DNA from: Parastagonospora avenae f. sp. tritici 18332-5
Taxonomy: Eukaryota; Ascomycota; Dothideomycetes; Pleosporales; Phaeosphaeriaceae
NCBI GenBank assembly: GCA_022559985.1
Contig: JAFJTR010000076.1
Coordinates: 1 to 64,000 of the forward strand
Direction: 5' to 3'
Length of the DNA: 64,000 nucleotides
Shown: piece after piece, positions 57,258 to 64,000 of the stretch
Layout of the letters: every line of letters begins with the position of its first letter
Numbering within the stretch: position 1 is the stretch's first letter
Program-made: the position numbers and the translations under genes
The notes under the pieces: model-generated
What the model was told of the DNA's origin: nothing
What the model saw: the letters and a program-made list of their open reading frames with translations, nothing else
The model's database searches: none

Positions 57258-58182
57258 TCGCCCAGAGCTTATTCAGGACAGCTACGGCCCCCAGTTCGCT
57301 CATCGTCACGATAATCCTGCTTTGCGTCTTTGAGATGGTCATCCTCACACACTTTGTTCTACTCACTTCTTCCTCTTTTTCCCTTAGTCGTATTGGACAC
57401 GCATTGATAGCTTCAAACACAGTAGATCCGAATACAGTATGAACATCCTCATCCAAAACCCCTACCAAGTCGTGTTCAGGATATATTTTCCCCAGCCGTT
57501 GATGCACAACAGGACGTACGATATGGATCATTCCATCCGGGTGGATGACATAATAGGTGTCTGCGATCCGCTCTACCTCCACCCTGAATAATGCCTTGGC
57601 AAGCACATTCACACATACCTCAGGAATTTCCAACAACATTTCACCCGGGTCACCGTTTGCCCATTGGGGAAGGCGTATTGTGACTGCTCTCCAGTTATCG
57701 CCCATCTCCGCACTGCTGATTTTGTCCACGAGAAATCCTCCAAAGGCCGCCTCAATTCCTTTCGGCGGGACTCCAGTATACTCAACTATCTCCGCTACAC
57801 TTTGCGCTTGAGATTGGCACAGAAACTCGTCGTTCTCTAAAACAGTAGTGGAAGATCTACGAAAAGACTGTGTGACTCCTCTGTTGTGTCGCGATTCGTT
57901 GATCTTTAGGATAAGTCCGTCGAGTATAAATGTCCTCGTAGAATAGATCTGAGCCTGGGAGAATGCAATTGCGAAGCGATGTCGATCATGAGAATCGTGG
58001 ATGTCTTTAAGGCAACGTTTGTATCTCAAAGCAGACTTGCTTAATTCCCCCAAACTCGTTGTCTTTGCTCGAGCAGTATAATACTTTGTAAGGCGCTGTA
58101 AGGAATTGTCTTTTGAGAATTGAGACCAGGCCGTATCGATATCTTTGAACCCTTGTCGCACGTTCTTTGTTCTAACCGCCAT
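57241..58182 (-). CDS. Hypothetical protein, single exon
   Basis: 313 residues from ATG 58182 (MAVRTKNVRQ). N-terminal 120 residues are helical and basic; the centre (VGDNWRAVTIRLPQWANGDP-like and VEVERIADTYYVIHP) is beta-rich. No family recognised. Divergent from the PD-(D/E)XK-like gene at 58753 across a minisatellite, so the two may share a promoter region. Confidence 0.6.
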   Translation of the reverse strand: MAVRTKNVRQGFKDIDTAWSQFSKDNSLQRLTKYYTARAKTTSLGELSKSALRYKRCLKDIHDSHDRHRFAIAFSQAQIYSTRTFILDGLILKINESRHNRGVTQSFRRSSTTVLENDEFLCQSQAQSVAEIVEYTGVPPKGIEAAFGGFLVDKISSAEMGDNWRAVTIRLPQWANGDPGEMLLEIPEVCVNVLAKALFRVEVERIADTYYVIHPDGMIHIVRPVVHQRLGKIYPEHDLVGVLDEDVHTVFGSTVFEAINACPIRLREKEEEVSRTKCVRMTISKTQSRIIVTMSELGAVAVLNKLWATIEVD

Positions 58183-58238
58183 ATGAAATATATCAGGAGG
58201 CTTAAGTGTGGAGTAAATGCGTGACAGAGCGTGTAAGC

Positions 58239-58541
58239 GTGTGGTTGAGGGTGTGGTTGAGGGTGTGGTTGAGGGTGTGGTTGAGGGTGTGGTTGAGGGT
58301 GTGGTTGAGGGTGTGGTTGAGGGTGTGGTTGAGGGTGTGGTTGAGGGTGNNNNNNNNNNNNNNNNNNNNNNNNNNNNNNNNNNNNNNNNNNNNNNNNNNN
58401 NNNNNNNNNNNNNNNNNNNNNNNNNNNNNNNNNNNNNNNNNTGAGGGTGTGGTTGAGCGTGTGGTTGAGCGTGTGGTTGAGCGTGTGGTTGAGCGTGTGG
58501 TTGAGCGTGTGGTTGAGCATGTGGTTGAGCATGTGGTTGCA
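58239..58541. repeat. 12-bp minisatellite with assembly gap
   Basis: Tandem GTGTGGTTGAGG left of the gap, GTGTGGTTGAGC and GTGTGGTTGAGCAT-type variants right of it. 92 N at 58350-58441, so copy number is unknown. Confidence 0.95.
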
Positions 58542-58668
58542 GCCGAAGCGCCAGCTAGCGCTAGAACAGACAGGACCTTCTAGGCTGATACACTAAGCCT
58601 ATTCAAGTCACACTGCAGGCGCAATGCAAGAAGTCTTTGAAGACAATCTACCTGGAGCGCAACGATGA

Positions 58669-58676
58669 TATATAAA
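58669..58676 (+). promoter_or_regulatory. Candidate TATA box
   Basis: TATATAAA about 77 bp before ATG 58753. Confidence 0.4.
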
Positions 58677-58752
58677 GCTATAGCAAGTCATTATTACTTG
58701 TGCAACTACAACCTATTGTTCAAACTGTTACGCTTTCATCGAGATCGTACTT

Positions 58753-59712
58753 ATGTCTCTCTTTGAGAACATAGTTCGACCTAACATACTTCCTCACGTT
58801 CAGAGCGAGACCTCCAATAAAGCTTGGGCACGAGCTTTCGAGCCTTTAAGCTATACTTTTCGTCCTTCCACCCAAGCAGTATTCGATGCTATCTTTGGAG
58901 CCCGGTCAGCAACTGACGAGCCTCGCTACAGTCAAGACGTTGTTCTGGCACCTGAGAAATCCGAATTTGTTAGGACCGAAGGAGATGTTGTGCGTCTGTT
59001 CAACAAACAGATAGGTGGTCCTGTACTAGATTTATGGCGTGGCCGATGGTTGGTTGATCAATCGAGCGAGTCTTCGCCTTTTCCCCCAACACAGTTCCAG
59101 GGTTTTGTGGATACGCATTTCTTCAATCCCCGCGGCTATGAAGAACTTTCCTTTGTTGAGTTCAAGGCTCCAGGGACTATTGACTCCACTTGGTGGACAG
59201 ATAAGGACCCCAGTTCGGGAGCTCGGCGCCTTGGAAGAGAACTCCGAGGGTTAGTATTTGCTCCGTGGGCATAATGTATATTGACCGATGTTAGATATGC
59301 TTACGAATACCGCTGCCCTCAGGGCGCCTGTTACGATGGGCATTATCTCCTGGTATTCAGTTTTCCCGCGGCAAATCGAGAGGACATCAAAACGTGCAAT
59401 CCGGATATCTTCATCATCAACGCGGTAGAGCCTACACCACAAGGTGGCATCTACCTCCGCTACGCCTTGGATCGCCTTATCGAGAATGGTGTTCGCCGGG
59501 CCATGGCATTGAAGGCTACAGACGTGCGTATCAGGACCTGGACACGGCTCTTCGACTGGTTTGATGGAAGACCTTACTGGTACGATGAGACTTCCCGGGC
59601 GACATCAAGGAATGTCCCAGGTATAGAGAGACGCTACATTCAACAACACAACCGATGGGCTTGGTATGATGGCGGCGAATTCCACGCATACTGCGCTAAG
59701 TCATTTTTATAA
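58753..59712 (+). CDS. PD-(D/E)XK nuclease-like protein
   Basis: CDS join(58753..59249,59295..59712), 304 residues; intron GTTAGT...GTTAG keeps frame at Gly166. Acidic residues in the order expected for a restriction-endonuclease fold: Glu76 in a helix, Asp120 in GFVDTHF, and Glu136-x-Lys138 in FVEFKAP. The second exon has a Tyr/Trp-rich region (GGIYLRYALDRL ... FDWFDGRPYWYDE). Nuclease activity is an inference from this pattern only. It is convergent with a kinase-like gene 137 bp away; REase-like and kinase domains co-occur in Crinkler-type fungal effector proteins. Confidence 0.5.
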
Positions 59713-59849
59713 GTTAACATTGAGACATTGAAGGCGGGCATTTGTCTTAACGGGTCTTGTAGTTACTACTCTCACTTTTTGGTTCGTGATGAAGATAACC
59801 CCATAAAACACACAAAAAACACAATGCCATCCATTCAAACATTCGGAGA

Positions 59850-60422
59850 TTATGCAAGTCTCTGTCCGCGTTTCTCGAAAAGCACCGTCAGATCTATCCT
59901 GTTCTGTTTCTTTGCCTCTTCAGTGTCACAAATCTCTCCACAATCGAAGTCGATTAACGTGACCGTCATCTGCGGCTTGATGAAAATATGGCGCTCCTCG
60001 ATATCCCCATGAATTACACCATGTCGAGATAGCTCATCATACGCTTGAAAGATGGTAGCCTTTAGCTCAGAGTCAGAGAGTTTGTCTTGTATGAAGTCTG
60101 TCAGAGGCATTCCGTCTGCATATTCTAGCATGAAAGCGGCGACAGTTTTCCCTTCATGCTGAAAGCTGCCAACTCCCAAGTATCTCGGGATCAGTCGTTC
60201 TTGAAGGCTAGATAGCCTCGTGTATATATCGACCTCGGTTGTGTTCGAATCTTTCGACAGTGTTTTGATGATATATTTGCGAGAGGTGTGCTTGTGCGTA
60301 GCGATCGTGTCACATGTGACTTCGTAGACCGATTGATTCTCCCCATGGTGGATGGAGTCAATTTTCATCGGTAAAGTAAGTGTACCTAGTTGCATGGTAC
60401 ATGTCCTATGTGGATCGCTCAT
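59850..60422 (-). CDS. Small protein kinase-like protein
   Basis: 190 residues, single exon, ATG 60422. Kinase motifs: KYIIKTL (ATP-anchoring Lys), FMLEYADGMPLTDFI hinge, catalytic loop VIHGDIEERHIF (HGD form, Asn replaced by His), and IDFDCGEI in place of DFG. Much shorter than a full kinase (about 270), lacking most of the glycine loop and the C-terminal lobe end. HGD-type small kinases are common in fungi. Activity uncertain. Confidence 0.65.
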   Translation of the reverse strand: MSDPHRTCTMQLGTLTLPMKIDSIHHGENQSVYEVTCDTIATHKHTSRKYIIKTLSKDSNTTEVDIYTRLSSLQERLIPRYLGVGSFQHEGKTVAAFMLEYADGMPLTDFIQDKLSDSELKATIFQAYDELSRHGVIHGDIEERHIFIKPQMTVTLIDFDCGEICDTEEAKKQNRIDLTVLFEKRGQRLA

Positions 60423-61368
60423 ATCCTCAAATGGGAGTGGTAGTGGCTTTGTCCACCTCTATGCTGTCAGGTTCAGGGCGGGTTCAGGGTTCGGGGTTTG
60501 GGATCGGGTAAGCGTTAAGCTCTGGAAGATGCGCCTTAAAAGAAATAATGAGGGTGGATAGTGCCTTGAAGCACTCATGAGTGCGCTCGGTCTCTTCGGA
60601 CCCTTACTAGCCCCATCTTAGTGTTGTACAACCCACTTGCGCTAGGGGGCGAGGAAACACGCGATCCTGACGCGTCTGTACGCGTCAGTATGTTACACAG
60701 TATTTTATCGATTGCTGGGACGGTTTGTGGCATAGGCGCTCTTAAGGTTAGACTAGGCTGAAGCAAGGGTTTGTCAAAGCGCTGATCGCACGCAGTTCCG
60801 GAAGCGGGAGAGTTCGGCCTTGTGGCGGGCACTTTGCACGTCTCGAAGGTTCCGTGTCTATGAAGGAGCTCGTTTTGGTGATGCACCGGCTCTGGTGGTC
60901 AGTGCACCAACATCGGTGCATCACCAAAAACGAGCTCCTTCGTAGACCACATCTTGCCAGTTACTTAGACATCTGTACGCGTTGCAAGGTGCTTTCGGCT
61001 GGCCGTATGTGGACAGCTCAGGGTGGCGGTCCTGACGTCATTAACAATTGCCCTTGTGCCTCCACCAAAAGTTTCGGCTCATTCAAGTCCATAATTAAAA
61101 CTGACACGCTTTAGCAGGCTTCCACCGTATGCGCGCGCTTATAGGTCAGCAGATCATGGCAGGTCGAGTTTTAAACCGGCGCCGCATGAATATAGGATGC
61201 TATGGAATGTGATCTTACTTCAACGATGTAAACAACGAGCTTGGAATGTATTTGCCAATACATTTCGCAAAGACACTGGCGAAGCAAGGTTTGTAACAGA
61301 TGTGACTTGTGACTATAACGTATGTTCTATACGACAAGCGGAGACCGGTCGATAAACAATTAACGACC
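60423..61368. other. No gene recognised; contains a large hairpin
   Basis: Open frames on both strands start within the hairpin and read outward (MHHQNELL type) but show no domain. Confidence 0.4.
60857..60946. repeat. Hairpin inverted repeat, ~31-bp arms
   Basis: Left arm 60857-60887 and right arm 60915-60946 are complementary except for one mismatch and one extra A; loop of 27 nt. Arm core: GAAGGAGCTCGTTTTGGTGA. Confidence 0.9.
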
Positions 61369-62082
61369 CTACACAACATGCACGGTACTACCACCTTCGA
61401 CATCTATGCGGACGATCGTATCGATAGGCTGGAATATGTCAGCTTCGCTACAGCGAAGTGTGTGAACGATGCTCACTTGTGGGGTCAGAAGACCATGTAT
61501 GTCGACCGAGTTATAGACATAGCAACGCCCTTTGTGTCGTACCACAACATGGATCTCAGCCGCGGTCCTCTGACACAGCTGATCTGCTTTGCGAATCAAG
61601 GTATCGAAGCGATTTTGGAGGGCGGGGATTCGATTGAAGAATGTGTGCGGCGAATGCTGAACTGAGTATGTCGCAGGTGCAGCCTACAGTAAGCATTAGA
61701 AAAGCGTGTTTAGGACAAGGCTTAAACTCACGTCAAATTGTTCCGCAACATGATGCGCTCGATCCGTGAAGCCATGGCCGTTGCCCTCGCTCGTTGAGGT
61801 TACTTCACGATGCGCTTGATCCATGAAGCAATGGCCGTTGCTATTGCTGGTTGAGGTTACCTCATCAAGCAGCTGAAGTGTCCTCTGCAGACGGAGTTCT
61901 AGTTGTTCACGTGTAGGAGGACCCTGGTATGAGTCGTTCACATTGGGGAGAGCGAGATAGGCGTTTCGTGGGACGTGCGGTACAAGGGGAGGTGGCAGAA
62001 GGAGCGGAGAAGGCGTCCGAGAGGCGGCGTGTCGCCGCGTAAGCTTGGCGTCGCGACGCGGATGCGTTTGGGCTGACGTCAT
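61369..62082 (-). CDS. MADS-box-like protein 2
   Basis: CDS complement(join(61369..61683,61732..62082)), 221 residues; 48-nt intron GTGAGT ... CTAATG ... CTGTAG in phase 0. ATG 62082 is preferred to 62220, which would overlap the captain gene. The N-terminal part is Pro-rich with a duplicated 19-residue unit (EVTSTS...DQAHR / EVTSTS...DRAHH). The second exon reads NRFDTLIRKADQLCQRTAAE then IHVVVRHKGRCYVYNS, the MADS pattern of R-x-x-T-[LI]-x-KA-x-x-L followed by a strand and Gly-Arg-x-Tyr. It lies directly downstream of the captain on the same strand. DNA-binding role is inferred. Confidence 0.5.
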
Positions 62083-62197
62083 CTTCGCCGACAACAAATT
62101 GAAACTTGTCTTGGGATGCACAGTTGCACAGTTCAATGTGTAGATGTTGGGGTTGAAGCAGCTGCGTGTACGACTATAATATACTTCCAAGCATAAG

Positions 62198-64000
62198 CTA
62201 ATCATCGCTATCAAGTTCATTTACCAGTGTACAGTCTTCTGATCCCGTTTCCGGAGGCGAGACCTCGCCGCATCGTCGCTTTGCGCATAAGCGCTCAGGC
62301 GTCATGTCTGAAGCGCTAAGATCTTGGCCTTCCTCTGTTCTGTCCACCGTCTTGCGCTTTCCGATCGCATTGCCAGATTCAAGCGCCGGACTACCGTGTA
62401 CTGTAGCTGCGTGTTCCCAAAACGCCGACTCTGACGCGAGGAGGTCGCTACAACGAGGATGCGGGCAAGATGTTAACGGGCTGCTTAGTTGGCTGAAGTG
62501 CTGCTTCATGTGTTTCTGGAGCAAACCTAAGTCCGGAAATTGTGCGAAGCGCGTTGCCAGAGGTAGACGAACATCGCCTAAGCACAACAAGCAGTGTGCA
62601 GCAACTACAATGACACCAGCCCGGCGTATGAGCCCACAAAAGTCGTTCAAATGCGGAAAATGATCGTGTCGTATGTGTTGAATCCACTGCTGCTCTGAGC
62701 GACACCAAAGGTCATGCTCATAGCAATAGTGCATCTTCGTCAACATAGTCCAGTCGTTTGGCACGCTATGCTTAGCAGACACGTGATAAGCGAGTGTCTC
62801 ATAGCTTTCGAAGACTTCAAGACATGCGTTCCAGAGACACTGTCGAGCTTTCATGCGTTGTAGGTGGCCCGTGACATGTAGTGAGTTTTGATTACACGTC
62901 CGTCCCCCGAAGCGAAAACTGCAGTCGTGCCATTGGCAAATTGCCACATCGTTAAACTGTGCGATCATGGTGGCCTTTGCTTCTTTGATGAGTCTTTGTC
63001 GTGCGCAGTGAAGCAAATGCGTGTTCATCCGGCCTGGGCGTTTTCTACTGGAAGTTAGCAGAGTAGCATGCAGGGCGCGTGCATACATACGAGTCGAGTT
63101 GTTTCTCGCAATCCGAGCAAGTATTTCCAGGCAAAGGTTCCGCTGATTTGTATGAGTATCGTCGTCTTCCTGGGTCAGCAATGTTAACCATATGCTTAAT
63201 GACCTTTTCGAGACCTATATGGACCCCGACGTCGACTTTACCGTCCAGGAACATCTCATTCACGAGAGTCTCTCTGTCGGGATCAAATTTCCACAGTGCC
63301 TTGAGGTAACGGGAGGCAGAGCGATTTGAGACAGCCACTCCTCCTGTTAAAGACGATCGATCCCGCTCAAAAAATTCCTCGCGCTCTTTACGGAAAGCCT
63401 TGTTCCGAGATTGTCTTCTCATCTCATAATGCTCGCTTGGAGTAAGACTGGCTAGCTCCATAGTCCCATCATCGTCTAGAAGCAGACTGGTCTGTGTTGT
63501 CTTGATAAGCTGAGACCCTGGCGGCAGCGGTGCAGACAGATCTCTTTTTGCCATCATCGATGTATGTTTGTCCAATAAAGCAACATGCTCAGGTCTACCA
63601 CGGACCATGCTCTGGCTATCAACTCCGACGAGACCGTTGATGTAATAGCCGATAGTCTGGCGATCGCGATGACCCATCAGCATCTGTGATTGTTGAGGTG
63701 TCGCTGTTTCTGCACATCTGTAAGTCTCCATTTCAGCCATTGCGCCAGCCTCGCGTTACGACATACTCATGATGTTTCTTGCGAATGCTCTGCGAAAACA
63801 ATATGCGCTCACGTTTTCCTCGTACCCAGCTCGCTGACCGAGACCCTTGAGCGCGTTGTTGAATGCATCGTAGCTGAGAATACGATTTTCAGAAATTGCT
63901 CCATCAGGACATGTTGATCTCATGACAGGCTTACTCCTCATGCTAGACCTGAACTTGAAGGTGTAAAATATAGTTCCGGGTGACTTTTCGTGCGCTTTAA
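62198..64000 (-). CDS. Starship captain: DUF3435 tyrosine recombinase, N-terminus outside window
   Basis: CDS complement(join(62198..63047,63091..63717,63760..>64000)). The frame is open to the window edge. Catalytic residues: Arg in YCFRRAFARN, His-x-x-Arg in LMGHRDRQT, Tyr in IGYYING, followed by family signatures VDSQSMVRGRP, APLPPGSQLIKTTQ and LTPSEHYEMRRQSRNKA. The C-terminal 280 residues are Cys/His rich (CSDCEKQL ... CQWHDCSFRFG ... HVTGHLQR ... CPHPRC ... HAATVHG), several C2H2-like fingers. Intron 63048-63090 is clear (GTATGT, GCTAAC, CCAG). Intron 63718-63759 is the fit that keeps frame, with a GTAACG donor; a frameshift is the alternative. The captain excises and inserts the giant element. 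Confidence 0.88.

Larger units (their letters stand above)
22848..64000 (-). mobile_element. Putative Starship giant transposon, captain-proximal part (ends not in window)
   Basis: Captain at the right edge reading inward, with DUF3723, ferric reductase, patatin-like and NLR genes to its left: the recurring Starship gene set. The captain normally sits at the 5' end, so that end should lie right of 64000. The other end is not identified; the left limit given is simply the last typical cargo gene, and the element may extend further left. Confidence 0.5.

Noticed and set aside
58239..58541. CRISPR-like array or repetitive protein gene
   Set aside because: Contiguous 12-bp units with no spacers, open in every frame, in a eukaryotic genome: a minisatellite.
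61378..61665. Plus-strand 95-codon gene
   Set aside because: It is antisense to the second exon of the MADS-like gene, which has consistent splice sites and a recognisable pattern.

Overview
The window looks like accessory, repeat-rich DNA of a filamentous ascomycete (Pezizomycotina, probably Dothideomycetes; this placement is inference). The grounds are genes with 42-65 nt GT-AG introns and CTAAC-type branch points, HET/NACHT/NB-ARC receptors, Fot/pogo, hAT and Tc1-type transposons, and a DUF3435 'captain' recombinase. I saw no rRNA, tRNA or CRISPR. Two runs of N (16389-17097 and 58350-58441) both sit in tandem repeats.

Layout. 1-5564: an NLR gene of the HET-NACHT-WD40 (HNWD) type plus an intact pogo-like transposase, probably the right part of a transposon that starts left of the window. 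5698-11555: a complete hAT element with an 8-bp target duplication. It encodes its transposase, an acidic auxiliary protein and, unexpectedly, a histone H3 variant; six of its seven coding introns share a TTATCAC motif. 11817-13109: ordinary small genes. 13458-19640 (element A), 41025-48060 (element B) and 50961-56540 (element C): three transposons sharing long terminal inverted repeats and TA target duplications. Each carries one full NLR gene: HET-NB-ARC-TPR in A, HNWD in B and C. A interrupts a nucleoside-deoxyribosyltransferase-like gene and B a small membrane-protein gene. In both cases removing the element plus one TA rejoins the reading frame exactly, which confirms the boundaries.

22848-32104 holds a patatin-like phospholipase with a P-loop N-terminal region, a DUF3723 gene, a MADS-like gene and a ferric reductase. 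33241-40800 holds poorly known small genes, including a pseudokinase and coiled-coil or disordered proteins. 48725-50949 has a hypothetical gene and an F-box/ankyrin protein. 57241-62082 has a hypothetical gene, a 12-bp minisatellite, a PD-(D/E)XK-like protein convergent with a kinase-like protein, a large hairpin and a second MADS-like gene. 62198-64000 is the C-terminal part of a DUF3435 tyrosine recombinase running off the right edge and transcribed toward the other genes.

How it fits together. Captain, DUF3723, ferric reductase, patatin-like gene and NLRs are the classic gene set of Starship giant transposons, so much of the window is probably Starship cargo. The new point is that the NLRs appear to have arrived inside smaller cut-and-paste pogo-like elements nested in it: transposons within a transposon, with fungal self/non-self receptors as passengers.
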